Assembly (NCBI GenBank): GCA_900545885.1
Contig: URAF01000012.1
Span: forward strand, 1 to 64,000
Direction of reading: 5' to 3'
Length of the DNA: 64,000 nt
Origin: an uncultured Eubacteriales bacterium
GTDB lineage: Bacteria; Bacillota; Clostridia; Christensenellales; CAG-917
Position 1 is the first letter of the stretch. Every line of letters begins with the position of its first letter. The notes under the pieces are model-generated. The model did not search any database, was not told the origin of the DNA, and was given only the letters and a program-made list of their open reading frames with translations. Positions 32,943 to 41,485 of the stretch are shown in pieces. The position numbers were made by a program, and so were the translations under genes.

Positions 32943-33155
32943 ATGGAAAATAATCTTAAACATTTACGAAAAAAACACAACCTGACACAAGTGCAACTAC
33001 AAGTTGCTACCGGCATAGAACAAGCCTTACTTTCGAAATTCGAACGAGGAGAAAGAATACCGCCAACCGACACTCTGCTTATACTTGCAAATTACTACAA
33101 CGTAAGCATTGATTACATTCTCAAACGAACTGAGAACCCCGAAATAAACAAATAG
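32943..33155 (+). CDS. XRE-family HTH regulator (70 aa)
   Basis: A minimal Cro/CI-type DNA-binding domain: LKHLRKKHNLTQVQLQVATGIEQALLSKFERGERIPPTDTLLILANYYNVSIDYIL spans nearly the whole protein. No ligand domain is present, so it probably dimerises through short terminal helices. There is no ribosome binding site before the ATG and the -10 box is 16 bases away, so the leader is very short. It is divergent from the 133-aa lipoprotein gene, and the shared gap carries two matching dyads. I infer that it represses itself and the lipoprotein. Confidence 0.85.
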   Translation: MENNLKHLRKKHNLTQVQLQVATGIEQALLSKFERGERIPPTDTLLILANYYNVSIDYILKRTENPEINK

Positions 33156-33175
33156 ACCCGATTGACGGGTCTATT
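33151..33175. terminator. bidirectional terminator
   Basis: AATAGACCCG (33151-33160) pairs perfectly with CGGGTCTATT (33166-33175), then TCTTTTCT. It lies between the XRE gene and the convergent aminopeptidase gene. Confidence 0.8.
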
Positions 33176-33199
33176 TCTTTTCTGAATTTTTTGCAAAAT

Positions 33200-34318
33200 C
33201 TATTTCAGATTTTCGGGGTTGAGGGACGCGAGTTCGGGAAGAACGAAACGTCCGTCTTTGCGGATAAGCACGTCGTCGAAATAAATTTCGCCGCCGCCGT
33301 ATTCGGGAGTGTGCACCTGCACCAAATCCCAGTGCACCGCGCTTACGTTTCCGTTGGGCGCGTCGTCGTAACACGCACCGGGCGTAAAGTGTATCGAACC
33401 CGAAATCTTTTCGTCGAACAGAATGTCGCCTATTGCGCGGTCGATATAAGGGTTAAGTCCGAACGAGAATTCCCCCACATACCTTGCGCCTTCGTCGGTG
33501 TCGAATATGGCGTTGGCTTTCTTGGAGTCGTTCGCCGTGGCTTCAACGATTTTGCCGTCCTTGAAGGTAAGTTTCACGTTCTCGAACTTGAAACCGTTTT
33601 CGATTGACGGCACGTTGTAAGCTATCGTTCCGTTTACGCTGTCGCGCACGGGCGCGGTGTAAACTTCGCCGTCGGGAATGTTGCAATGACCGCTGCACTT
33701 CACCGCTCCGACGTTTTTTATCGAGAACGTCAAATCGGTATCTTTTGCCACAATTCGGACTTTATCGGTCTTATTTATCAGTTTAACAAGCGGTTCCATC
33801 GAATTGTCCATCTTTTTGTAGTCCAGACAGCACACGTTGAAGAAGTAGTCCTCGAAGGCTTCCGTGCTCATTCCGGCAAGCTGACTCATACCTTCGGTGG
33901 GATAACGCAGAATTACCCAACGGGTCTTTTTCACGCGGATATTGTGGTGGACTTTGATTGCGTAACGCTTGTCGTATTCCTGCATGCGTTCTTCGGGAAC
34001 GTCGCTCAGTTCATAGCTGTTTCCGCCGCCGCGAACGCCGATGTAACAATCCATCTTTTCCATGAACGCCGCGTCGCGTTCCGCCCAAATATCCAGCATT
34101 TCGTTGCTTGCGCCCGCGAGAATTTCGCGCTGGATTTTGTTGTCGCGGATGTTCACGAAAGGCATTCCGCCCGCCGCATAAACCTCGCGCACGAGCAAGG
34201 ATACGAACGAGGAGTCACAGCCCGCCGCGTCAATCCATACTTTGTCGCCTTTTGCGACTTCGCAGGAATAGTTCACCAGATTTTTTGCAAGTATACGTTG
34301 TCTATCGTCGTGTATCAT
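33200..34318 (-). CDS. M29-family metallo-aminopeptidase (372 aa)
   Basis: Belongs to the AmpS/AmpT (thermophilic aminopeptidase, M29) family, which removes N-terminal residues in the cytoplasm using two metal ions. Visible marks are DKVWIDAAGCDSSF near the start, GHCNIPDGEVYTAP with a metal-binding Glu (about 228-241), EGARYVGEFSFGLNPYIDR with Glu ligands (about 285-303), and GSIHFTPG with His plus VHWDLV near the end. MIHDDRQ is taken as the start because GAGGAGGC precedes it. Monocistronic, divergent from the aldolase gene. The length is slightly under the usual 400-410. Confidence 0.88.
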   Translation of the reverse strand: MIHDDRQRILAKNLVNYSCEVAKGDKVWIDAAGCDSSFVSLLVREVYAAGGMPFVNIRDNKIQREILAGASNEMLDIWAERDAAFMEKMDCYIGVRGGGNSYELSDVPEERMQEYDKRYAIKVHHNIRVKKTRWVILRYPTEGMSQLAGMSTEAFEDYFFNVCCLDYKKMDNSMEPLVKLINKTDKVRIVAKDTDLTFSIKNVGAVKCSGHCNIPDGEVYTAPVRDSVNGTIAYNVPSIENGFKFENVKLTFKDGKIVEATANDSKKANAIFDTDEGARYVGEFSFGLNPYIDRAIGDILFDEKISGSIHFTPGACYDDAPNGNVSAVHWDLVQVHTPEYGGGEIYFDDVLIRKDGRFVLPELASLNPENLK

Positions 34319-34336
34319 ACTTTTGCCTCCTCGATT

Positions 34337-34364
34337 ATTATACCCCCGCCAACCCGTTTTGCAA
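34337..34364 (-). promoter_or_regulatory. promoter of the aminopeptidase gene
   Basis: On the minus strand TTGCAA (34359-34364), 16 bases, TATAAT (34337-34342). Confidence 0.65.
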
Positions 34365-34416
34365 CCTCTTTCCTCGGCTAATTTTTCAAACAATTAAACT
34401 TGCCGCACGCAAACGG

Positions 34417-34445
34417 TTGTCTTTTCCGGCGCGCGGTTGTATAAT
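34417..34445 (+). promoter_or_regulatory. fba: promoter of the aldolase gene
   Basis: TTGTCT (34417-34422), 17 bases, TATAAT (34440-34445), then TTGGAGGA before ATG 34474. Confidence 0.75.
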
Positions 34446-34473
34446 ATTGTCAATAAAAATTGGAGGAACAGTT

Positions 34474-35403
34474 ATGCCACTGGTTACCACTACCGAAATG
34501 TTCAAGAAGGCATACGACGGCGGTTACGCCATCGGAGCATTCAACGTCAACAATATGGAAATTATCCAAGGTATCGTCGAAGCCGCTACCGAGGAAAACG
34601 CCCCTCTCATTCTGCAAGTTTCCGCAGGCGCAAGAAAATATGCCAACACCGTTTACCTCAAAAAAATGGTCGAAGCAGCAGTCGAAACCAGCGGCCTGCC
34701 CATTGCTCTGCACCTTGACCACGGCGACAGCTTCGCACTCTGCAAAGACTGTGTTGACAGCGGTTTCACTTCCGTTATGATTGACGCAAGCGCGCACTCC
34801 TTCGCCGAAAACATCAGCATCACCAAACAGGTTGTCGAATACGCACACGACCACGGCGTCGTAGTCGAGGCAGAACTCGGCAAACTCGCGGGCATCGAAG
34901 ACGCAGTCAAAGTCGACGCCAAAGACGCGAGCTACACCGACCCCGACCAGGTTCAGGAATTCGTCGAAAAGACGGGCGTTGATTCCCTCGCAATCGCAAT
35001 CGGCACCTCTCACGGCGCATTCAAATTCAAAGGCCAGCCCAAACTCCGTTTCGACATTCTCGAAGAAGTCGGCAAACGCCTGCCCGGATTCCCCATCGTT
35101 CTGCACGGAGCGTCCAGCGTTCCTCAGGAATACGTGAAAATCATCAACCAGTACGGCGGAAATATGCCCGGCGCACAGGGTGTTCCCGAAGAAATGCTCC
35201 GCAAAGCTGCAAGCATGGCAGTCTGCAAAATCAACATCGACAGCGACCTTCGTCTTGCAGTCACGGCAACCATCAGAGAACACTTTGCTCTCAATCCTTC
35301 CCACTTTGACCCCCGTCAATATCTGGGACCCGCCAGAGACGCAGTCCGCGCGGTTGTCAAACACAAAATCGTGGACGTCCTCGGCTGCAACGGCAAAGCG
35401 TAA
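34474..35403 (+). CDS. fba: class II fructose-1,6-bisphosphate aldolase (309 aa)
   Basis: Zinc-dependent class II enzyme of glycolysis and gluconeogenesis. Markers are the N-terminal FNVNNMEIIQGIVEAA, the zinc and catalytic segment LHLDHGDSF with His-Asp-His (about 79-87), the zinc ligand Glu in VEAELG (about 132-137), AIGTSHGAFKF with a zinc His (about 175-185), VLHGASSVP with a zinc His (about 209-217), and KINIDSDLR (about 250-258). The reading frame stays open far upstream, but TTGGAGGA and the family length fix the start at 34474. Monocistronic, with a strong terminator. Together with the nearby GAPDH it provides lower glycolysis. Confidence 0.96.
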   Translation: MPLVTTTEMFKKAYDGGYAIGAFNVNNMEIIQGIVEAATEENAPLILQVSAGARKYANTVYLKKMVEAAVETSGLPIALHLDHGDSFALCKDCVDSGFTSVMIDASAHSFAENISITKQVVEYAHDHGVVVEAELGKLAGIEDAVKVDAKDASYTDPDQVQEFVEKTGVDSLAIAIGTSHGAFKFKGQPKLRFDILEEVGKRLPGFPIVLHGASSVPQEYVKIINQYGGNMPGAQGVPEEMLRKAASMAVCKINIDSDLRLAVTATIREHFALNPSHFDPRQYLGPARDAVRAVVKHKIVDVLGCNGKA

Positions 35404-35428
35404 TCCGCACACCGAAAACAAACCAAAA

Positions 35429-35446
35429 GCACCGCAACAGCGGTGC
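35429..35446 (+). terminator. fba: terminator of the aldolase gene
   Basis: GCACCGC-aaca-GCGGTGC, flanked by AAAA and followed by six T. Confidence 0.85.
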
Positions 35447-35547
35447 TTTTTTAGTGGATTGCAAAAAATTGCAGAATTGTTCAGCAACTTTTCTACGATT
35501 TTGACAACGCCTTTCCAAGCCGATTATGTCGTCGGTCGGCGGGTGCT

Positions 35548-36201
35548 TCAACTGCTCTCTTCTTCCGTTTCAGCTTTGCCGGTCTTGCGGCGTTTCAGCG
35601 AACCCGCAACGTATACCGAACAGAACACCGCGACCGCAAGAATTATAAAACCGTACAGGAAAAAGTCCATAAATCCGTCGGGCACCAGTTTGACAAGCAA
35701 CGTAAGTATTCCCGCCGCCGTGACATTGCCCATAAACACGGCAAGCGCGGCTTTCCACACCGTCATTTCAAGAATACCGCCAATCGCCGCGCCCGTCCAC
35801 GCGCCCGTCATCGGAAGCGGAACGGCTACAAACGCATACAAGCCCCAAAACTTTTTGGTTTCGGACGAAATTTTGCCTTCTTTATACTTGCTTTCGGTGT
35901 GAACACTGCTCGCGCGCTCGTTGAGATGGGTTTCCATGCTCTTGCCCACCCGTCTGAACGCCCTTGAAGCCTTCAATTTGCGTATGAGCGGTCGGATAAG
36001 CAGAATTACGGGGAGCACGGCAAGCGTTGAACCTGCCACGCAACAGAGCATTCCCGCAAGTTCGTTTATGCCCTGCATACCGCCCATGAGTACAATTGCG
36101 CCGCGAAGTTCGACCACGGGCACTATGGATATGAGAAAAAGCGTAAGATAAGGATTGCCGCCCGCAACCGATGAAAGAAACTCCGCAATCGACTCAGTCA
36201 T
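35548..36201 (-). CDS. small multi-drug export family membrane protein (217 aa)
   Basis: COG2426/Sm_multidrug_ex type: four to five hydrophobic segments with the conserved N-terminal pattern LFLISIVPVVELRGAIVLMGG (about 21-41), and the mid-loop KFWGLYAFVAVPLPMTGAWTGAAIG (about 116-140). The family is related to the DedA fold, and the export role in its name is poorly tested. I took MTESIAEF as start, since GGGAGAGG precedes it and the protein then begins near its first helix. It is divergent from the TtcA-like gene with 112 bases between. Confidence 0.8.
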   Translation of the reverse strand: MTESIAEFLSSVAGGNPYLTLFLISIVPVVELRGAIVLMGGMQGINELAGMLCCVAGSTLAVLPVILLIRPLIRKLKASRAFRRVGKSMETHLNERASSVHTESKYKEGKISSETKKFWGLYAFVAVPLPMTGAWTGAAIGGILEMTVWKAALAVFMGNVTAAGILTLLVKLVPDGFMDFFLYGFIILAVAVFCSVYVAGSLKRRKTGKAETEEESS

Positions 36202-36278
36202 AACCTCTCCCGCGGCATAGCCGTCGGATATATTATATTTCGGAGATTTATCGCAAATTCCCACTACCGCGCAAACCG

Positions 36279-36307
36279 TTGTCAAACCCGCCGCAAATTG
36301 ATATACT
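36279..36307 (+). promoter_or_regulatory. promoter of the TtcA-like gene, leaderless arrangement
   Basis: TTGTCA (36279-36284), 17 bases, TATACT (36302-36307). ATG 36314 follows after six bases with no ribosome binding site. Confidence 0.65.
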
Positions 36308-36313
36308 CAAAAT

Positions 36314-37042
36314 ATGCAAAAGATTTTGTCCGCAATGCGTCGCGCAGTTCAGGACTACGGAATGATAAAGGACGGCGACAATATATTCGTGGGGCTTTCG
36401 GGCGGAAAAGACAGCGTGCTTTTGATGTCCGCGCTTGCGGCATACCGCAAATTCTCTCCCGAAAAATTCACCTTGTCCGCAATCACGGTTGATATGGGGT
36501 TCAAAGATACACCGATAGCCGAAAACGACGCTTTGTCCGAATACTGCAAAACGCTTGGCGTCGAAAGACACATAGTCAAAACCGACATAGCGGAAATAGT
36601 CTTTGACGCGCGCAAGGAAAGCAATCCCTGCTCTCTGTGCGCAAAGTTCCGCAGAGGCGCGCTAAACAGCGAAATAAACCGTCTGGGCGGCGGAAAACTA
36701 GCGCTCGGACACAATGCCGACGACGTTGCGGAAACAATGCTCATGTCCCTGCTCTACGAAGGACGTTTTTCTTGTTTCGCACCGACCGCCTATATGGACA
36801 AAAGCGGCGTCGAACTCATCCGTCCGTTTATTTACATCGAAGAATACGACATAAGCGCAACGGTAAAAAGACTAGGACTTCCCATAGTCAAAAATCCTTG
36901 CCCGCAGAACCACGTATCGAAACGCGAATACGCCAAAAACCTCATCAAGACAATCTGCAAGGACATTCCGTTTGCAAAAGAGCGCATACTCGGCGCAATC
37001 TACCACCCCGAACGCGCCAACCTCTGGCAAAAACCCGAATAG
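36314..37042 (+). CDS. ttcA: TtcA/TilS-type tRNA thiolation PP-loop protein (242 aa)
   Basis: The N-type ATP-pyrophosphatase loop GLSGGKDSVLL lies near 29-39. Cys residues follow in the TtcA pattern (NPCSLCAKFRRGAL near 99-112, and a lone Cys in NPCPQN near 197), and GHNADDVAETMLM near 135-147 contacts substrate. TtcA makes 2-thiocytidine at tRNA position 32 through an iron-sulfur cluster; related clostridial proteins may act on other tRNA positions. The ATG has no ribosome binding site and follows its -10 box by six bases. A terminator follows at 37067-37091. Confidence 0.85.
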   Translation: MQKILSAMRRAVQDYGMIKDGDNIFVGLSGGKDSVLLMSALAAYRKFSPEKFTLSAITVDMGFKDTPIAENDALSEYCKTLGVERHIVKTDIAEIVFDARKESNPCSLCAKFRRGALNSEINRLGGGKLALGHNADDVAETMLMSLLYEGRFSCFAPTAYMDKSGVELIRPFIYIEEYDISATVKRLGLPIVKNPCPQNHVSKREYAKNLIKTICKDIPFAKERILGAIYHPERANLWQKPE

Positions 37043-37066
37043 CCCAAAATCAAATTTGCACAAATG

Positions 37067-37091
37067 AAAAACGCCGTTGAACGGCGTTTTT
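37067..37091. terminator. bidirectional terminator
   Basis: AAAAACGCCGTT (37067-37078) and AACGGCGTTTTT (37080-37091) are complementary, giving a TTGAA-type loop after fraying. It serves the TtcA-like gene and the convergent leucine-rich-repeat gene. Confidence 0.8.
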
Positions 37092-37107
37092 TTACATACA
37101 TGTTACA

Positions 37108-38056
37108 TTAGATCTTTTTATACAATGTAACAACTTCGCAAATCAAACTTGTCAAACTACTCGGAATACTTGTAATTGAAGCTCCGTCCAATTCTGGATG
37201 CAACTGATATATCATAGATGTCTTGTCAATATCGACATACCATTGCGAGGAATACTCCGATTCGACAAGTACCGTAAACAATGCCTCGTTGAATTTGCCA
37301 ATTTCAACAAGACTGTCGGGCAAAACCAACTCGGTTAAATTAAAGTCAAAGTAGCCAGGAAAAACTCCGTCTGCTATTTTTGTTACACCTTCTGTCAGTA
37401 TTAAAGACTGCCTTGCTGCAAGTTTGCCATAATTATAATATATCAGACAACCTGTTTTGTCATATAGATTTCCGTCGCTGCTTACATACTTTTGATTGGC
37501 TTGTGACACATTAATTGCATTAAGTGACTTACAGTCAGAAAAAACATACAAGCCTATATTGTCCAAATTTTTACCTAATTCAATCGTTTGCAAATTAGTG
37601 CACATAGAAAATGCATAATTACCTATTTGCATCACGCTGTCAGGAAGCGCAATCGACTTCAATGTTTTACATCCCGAAAATACGCCATCGCCTATGAGTG
37701 TGATATTCTTCCCGAATATTACAGATTGTAAATTTGTGCAACCCGAAAATGCACGCTCTTCAATTTGTGAAACACTGTCTGAAAGTTTAACAGATGTCAA
37801 AGAGGAACAATCGGAAAAAGCAGCTTTCCCTATTTTTATTACCCCGCAAGGAATGGCGATTGATTTTAATGCGTTACATTTATAAAATGCGTTATCATCA
37901 ATGTATTTTATTGTATTTGGAATCGCAATTTCCTGCAAATTCGTAAAATTTGAAAATGCATCGGCGACGATCATTGTCACCGTTTTGCCTTTGTATTCGG
38001 ACGGAATAGATATGGATGACAAATACTTGGTGCTTCCCCCACCTATACCAATGCTC
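37108..38056 (-). pseudogene. 3' part of a BspA-like leucine-rich-repeat lipoprotein gene, cut by the tet(W) element
   Basis: About 315 codons of LRR_5/BspA repeats, each near 23 residues with an IPxxVxxIGxxAFxxCxxLxxI pattern, from AFSNFTNLQEIAIPNTIKYI to a final unique tail. It lacks a signal peptide, and the residues before SIGIGGGSTKYLSS are element sequence, with a stop codon not far upstream in frame. The missing N-terminal half lies at 49214-49648, about 11 kb away on the same strand. Joining them at the GA dinucleotide (38055-38056 here) restores one frame. The family mediates adhesion to host or other microbes; this half alone cannot be exported. Confidence 0.88.
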
Positions 38057-38139
38057 ATGTACGGTAAGGAAGCAAGCAACCGAAAACAAGAGATAGACCG
38101 CCAGCACTACACTATTCCGAACCAAAGACCAAAAGATAA

Positions 38140-38181
38140 GCATTGTGGGAAAATCTAAACTTTTGGATTTTCCTACAATGC
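38140..38181. repeat. near-perfect 16-bp inverted repeat near the left end of the element
   Basis: GCATTGTGGGAAAATC (38140-38155) pairs with GATTTTCCTACAATGC (38166-38181) with one G/T mismatch. No T-run follows rightward. It may block read-through from the interrupted host gene or be a recombinase accessory site. A second perfect hairpin, TTTGGTTGGA-caat-TCCAACCAAA, lies at 38273-38296. No gene is supported in 38057-38442. Confidence 0.55.
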
Positions 38182-38385
38182 CAACTACGGCGGAATCCCT
38201 CCCACTCCTTATATCTTTCTGTATACATTGAATTTGTATTTAGTAAAATGCAGACAACACCACGGATCGGCTTTTGGTTGGACAATTCCAACCAAACACC
38301 ACAGCAGACAGCAGAAAACATTCTGAACGCTAGGAAGCCGGTATGATTGTTACATATAAGGGGAAGAAAAATTTCTTTTAGGTAC

Positions 38386-38414
38386 TTGCTTTCCTAAAAC
38401 TGATGTGATACAAT
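38386..38414 (+). promoter_or_regulatory. tet(W): promoter of tet(W)
   Basis: TTGCTT (38386-38391), 17 bases, TACAAT (38409-38414), 29 bases before the leader peptide ATG. Confidence 0.75.
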
Positions 38415-38442
38415 GATTTAATCCAGAAAAGGAGTAAAAAAT

Positions 38443-38466
38443 ATGCGGCAAGGTATTCTTAAATAA
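38443..38466 (+). CDS. tet(W) leader peptide MRQGILK
   Basis: A seven-codon frame (ATG 38443, TAA 38464-38466) preceded by AAAAGGAG. Such leader peptides couple ribosome stalling by tetracycline to transcription attenuation before ribosomal-protection genes. Its 3' half (GTATTCTTAAAT, 38453-38464) is one arm of a long stem with 38538-38549. Confidence 0.75.
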   Translation: MRQGILK

Positions 38467-38667
38467 AACTATAATCAAATAGTGGGAACAAAGGATTATG
38501 ATAGCTCCTTTTGTAGGGGCTTAGTTTTTTGTACCCAATTTAAGAATACTTTTGCCTTATCAATTTTGACATATCCCCAAAAACAGCAATCACAAACAGG
38601 TGTATGCTGTATATGTGTATGTCCGCAACTTATAATCCCCAGTGGTAAAAGTATTTTACTGCTGGGG
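38453..38667 (+). promoter_or_regulatory. tet(W) leader attenuator
   Basis: Three pairings are seen. GTATTCTTAAAT (38453-38464) is perfectly complementary to ATTTAAGAATAC (38538-38549). GCTCC/GGGGC (38504-38520), with wobble, is followed by TTAGTTTTTT and looks like the attenuating terminator. CCCCAG/CTGGGG (38637-38667), with an inner GTAAAA/TTTTAC stem, is followed by ATTTTTA just before the gene. Translation of the leader peptide would disrupt the first stem. Confidence 0.65.
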
Positions 38668-38707
38668 ATTTTTATGCCCTTTGGGGCTGTAAAGGGAGGA
38701 CAATCAC

Positions 38708-40627
38708 ATGAAAATAATCAATATTGGAATTCTTGCCCATGTAGACGCTGGAAAGACGACCTTGACGGAGAGCCTGCTATATGCCAGCGGAGCCATTTCA
38801 GAACCGGGGAGCGTCGAAAAAGGGACAACGAGGACGGACACCATGTTTTTGGAGCGGCAGCGTGGGATTACCATTCAAGCGGCAGTCACTTCCTTCCAGT
38901 GGCACAGATGTAAAGTTAACATTGTGGATACGCCCGGCCACATGGATTTTTTGGCGGAGGTGTACCGCTCTTTGGCTGTTTTAGATGGGGCCATCTTGGT
39001 GATCTCCGCTAAAGATGGCGTGCAGGCCCAGACCCGTATTCTGTTCCATGCCCTGCGGAAAATGAACATTCCCACCGTTATCTTTATCAACAAGATCGAC
39101 CAGGCTGGCGTTGATTTGCAGAGCGTGGTTCAGTCTGTTCGGGATAAGCTCTCCGCCGATATTATCATCAAGCAGACGGTGTCGCTGTCCCCGGAAATAG
39201 TCCTGGAGGAAAATACCGACATAGAAGCATGGGATGCGGTCATCGAAAATAACGATGAATTATTGGAAAAGTATATCGCAGGAGAACCAATCAGCCGGGA
39301 AAAACTTGCGCGGGAGGAACAGCAGCGGGTTCAAGACGCCTCCCTGTTCCCAGTCTATCATGGCAGCGCCAAAAATGGCCTTGGCATTCAACCGTTGATG
39401 GATGCGGTGACAGGGCTGTTCCAACCGATTGGGGAACAGGGGGGCGCCGCCCTATGCGGCAGCGTTTTCAAGGTTGAGTACACCGATTGCGGCCAGCGGC
39501 GTGTCTATCTACGGTTATACAGCGGAACGCTGCGCCTGCGGGATACGGTGGCCCTGGCCGGGAGAGAAAAGCTGAAAATCACAGAGATGCGTATTCCATC
39601 CAAAGGGGAAATTGTTCGGACAGACACCGCTTATCAGGGTGAAATTGTTATCCTTCCCAGCGACAGCGTGAGGTTAAACGATGTATTAGGGGACCAAACC
39701 CGGCTCCCTCGTAAAAGGTGGCGCGAGGACCCCCTCCCCATGCTGCGGACGACGATTGCGCCGAAAACGGCAGCGCAAAGAGAACGGCTGCTGGACGCTC
39801 TTACGCAACTTGCGGATACTGACCCGCTTTTGCGTTGCGAAGTGGATTCCATCACCCATGAGATCATTCTTTCTTTTTTGGGCCGGGTGCAGTTGGAGGT
39901 TGTTTCCGCTTTGCTGTCGGAAAAATACAAGCTTGAAACAGTGGTAAAGGAACCCTCCGTCATTTATATGGAGCGGCCGCTCAAAGCAGCCAGCCACACC
40001 ATCCATATCGAGGTGCCGCCCAACCCGTTTTGGGCATCCATAGGACTGTCTGTTACACCACTCTCGCTTGGCTCCGGTGTACAATACGAGAGCCGGGTTT
40101 CGCTGGGATACTTGAACCAGAGTTTTCAAAACGCTGTCAGGGATGGTATCCGTTACGGGCTGGAGCAGGGCTTGTTCGGCTGGAACGTAACGGACTGTAA
40201 GATTTGCTTTGAATACGGGCTTTATTACAGTCCGGTCAGCACGCCGGCGGACTTCCGCTCATTGGCCCCGATTGTATTGGAACAGGCATTGAAGGAATCG
40301 GGGACGCAGCTGCTGGAACCTTATCTCTCCTTCATCCTCTATGCGCCCCAGGAATACCTTTCCAGGGCTTATCATGATGCACCGAAATACTGTGCCACCA
40401 TCGAAACGGCCCAGGTAAAAAAGGATGAAGTTGTCTTTACTGGCGAGATTCCCGCCCGCTGTATACAGGCATACCGTACTGATCTGGCCTTTTACACCAA
40501 CGGGCGGAGCGTATGCCTTACAGAGCTGAAAGGATATCAGGCCGCTGTCGGTCAGCCGGTCATCCAGCCCCGCCGTCCAAACAGCCGCCTGGACAAGGTG
40601 CGCCATATGTTTCAGAAGGTAATGTAA
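38708..40627 (+). CDS. tet(W): tetracycline resistance ribosomal protection protein Tet(W) (639 aa)
   Basis: This is an EF-G-like GTPase that releases tetracycline from the ribosome. G1 AHVDAGKTTLTES lies at 10-22, the effector region at GTTRTDTMFLERQRGITIQAAVTSF (about 40-64), G3 DTPGHMDF near 75 and G4 NKID near 128. The C-terminal domains end in RRPNSRLDKVRHMFQKV, which reaches the decoding centre. The length of 639 and the N-terminal SGAISEPGSVEKGTTRTD segment fit Tet(W) rather than Tet(O), which differs at many of these positions. The gene starts after GGGAGGACAATCAC. It is the cargo of the mobilizable element. Confidence 0.96.
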   Translation: MKIINIGILAHVDAGKTTLTESLLYASGAISEPGSVEKGTTRTDTMFLERQRGITIQAAVTSFQWHRCKVNIVDTPGHMDFLAEVYRSLAVLDGAILVISAKDGVQAQTRILFHALRKMNIPTVIFINKIDQAGVDLQSVVQSVRDKLSADIIIKQTVSLSPEIVLEENTDIEAWDAVIENNDELLEKYIAGEPISREKLAREEQQRVQDASLFPVYHGSAKNGLGIQPLMDAVTGLFQPIGEQGGAALCGSVFKVEYTDCGQRRVYLRLYSGTLRLRDTVALAGREKLKITEMRIPSKGEIVRTDTAYQGEIVILPSDSVRLNDVLGDQTRLPRKRWREDPLPMLRTTIAPKTAAQRERLLDALTQLADTDPLLRCEVDSITHEIILSFLGRVQLEVVSALLSEKYKLETVVKEPSVIYMERPLKAASHTIHIEVPPNPFWASIGLSVTPLSLGSGVQYESRVSLGYLNQSFQNAVRDGIRYGLEQGLFGWNVTDCKICFEYGLYYSPVSTPADFRSLAPIVLEQALKESGTQLLEPYLSFILYAPQEYLSRAYHDAPKYCATIETAQVKKDEVVFTGEIPARCIQAYRTDLAFYTNGRSVCLTELKGYQAAVGQPVIQPRRPNSRLDKVRHMFQKVM

Positions 40628-40677
40628 AGATACATAATCGTCAAGACGGCAACAATCAGAAGTTATGGAGGGTAACA

Positions 40678-41445
40678 ATGGAATATAGTAAGGAAGATTT
40701 AATGGAAGCAAAAAAGCAAATTTGGGGAGTGGGAGAGAACATGGGAACAGAGGAAAGTAAAAAAATCTGGGAGGAGAACGCACAATTTTGGGATAATGCA
40801 ATGGGTGACGAATCTAATGAATTTCACAGAGAGGTAGTGCGTCCCAAAGTAACGGAACTTCTATCTCCTAATCCTGCGGATTACATTTTGGATATTGCGT
40901 GTGGCAATGGAAATTATTCTTCGTATCTTGCACAAAGAGGCGCTTCGGTTGTCGCTTTTGATTACAGCAAAAAAATGATAGAATTGGCTAAAAGACGGCA
41001 ATCACAATATGCAAAACAAATTGAATTTTGTGTGGCGGATGCGACCGATAGAAAAAGTATATTAGAATTAAAAAGAAATCGAGCCTTTACGAAAGCAGTT
41101 TCTAATATGGCAATTATGGATATTACGGATATTGAACCACTTCTTATGGCTGTTTATGAACTGTTGCAGGAAAGCGGAATTTTTGTCTTTGCAACGCAAC
41201 ACCCTTGTTTTGTCACGTTGACTGAAAAATATATGACACCGCACAGTTACTATGATATAGCGATTGAAGGGCAACCGAAAGAGCAGATTTATTATCATCG
41301 TTCCATACAAGATATTTTTAACCTTTGTTTTAGAGCTGGATTTGTCATTGATGGATTTTATGAAGAATGTTTTAAAACCAACAAAGAAATTCCTATGGTA
41401 ATGATAGTAAGGCTTAAGAAGGTAAAACGTGATAGCTTAAAATAA
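40678..41445 (+). CDS. class I SAM-dependent methyltransferase downstream of tet(W) (255 aa, or 234 aa from 40741)
   Basis: Rossmann-type methyltransferase with motif I LDIACGNGNYSSYLAQRGASVVAFDYS (about 83-109) and a later VSNMAIMDI segment. The substrate is unknown. Its AT-rich codon use differs from the GC-rich transfer genes that follow. The first 15 residues, MEYSKEDLMEAKKQI, match the start of the small protein encoded at 47093-47293, not a methyltransferase. The true methyltransferase probably begins at ATG 40741 (MGTEESKKIWEENAQFWD), which has GGGAGAG before it, while ATG 40678 has GGAGGG. So the upstream part looks like the captured translation start of another gene fused in frame. 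Confidence 0.85.
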   Translation: MEYSKEDLMEAKKQIWGVGENMGTEESKKIWEENAQFWDNAMGDESNEFHREVVRPKVTELLSPNPADYILDIACGNGNYSSYLAQRGASVVAFDYSKKMIELAKRRQSQYAKQIEFCVADATDRKSILELKRNRAFTKAVSNMAIMDITDIEPLLMAVYELLQESGIFVFATQHPCFVTLTEKYMTPHSYYDIAIEGQPKEQIYYHRSIQDIFNLCFRAGFVIDGFYEECFKTNKEIPMVMIVRLKKVKRDSLK

Positions 41446-41485
41446 ATTCAAGTTTGTCGGGTAAATAGCAAACCCAGCCGAGCCA

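Noticed and set aside
34450..35487. 345-codon open frame opposite the aldolase gene
   Set aside because: Full antisense shadow of a certain fba gene; similar shadows occur opposite the lipid kinase (27986-28975), the ABC ATPase (12226-13218) and the MerR operon (24693-25574).
37898..38143. Signal-peptide-like frame overlapping the start of the leucine-rich-repeat fragment
   Set aside because: It is element DNA left of the crossover read in another frame; the genuine signal peptide of the broken gene is at 49648.
38248..38346. Small frame ending ...LNARKPV upstream of tet(W)
   Set aside because: No ribosome binding site, and it is crossed by a perfect hairpin; probably a conserved non-coding flank of tet(W).
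38708..40627. Mosaic tet(O/W/32) gene
   Set aside because: The visible N-terminal, middle and C-terminal segments all fit Tet(W); I cannot see a switch to Tet(O)-like residues without an alignment.
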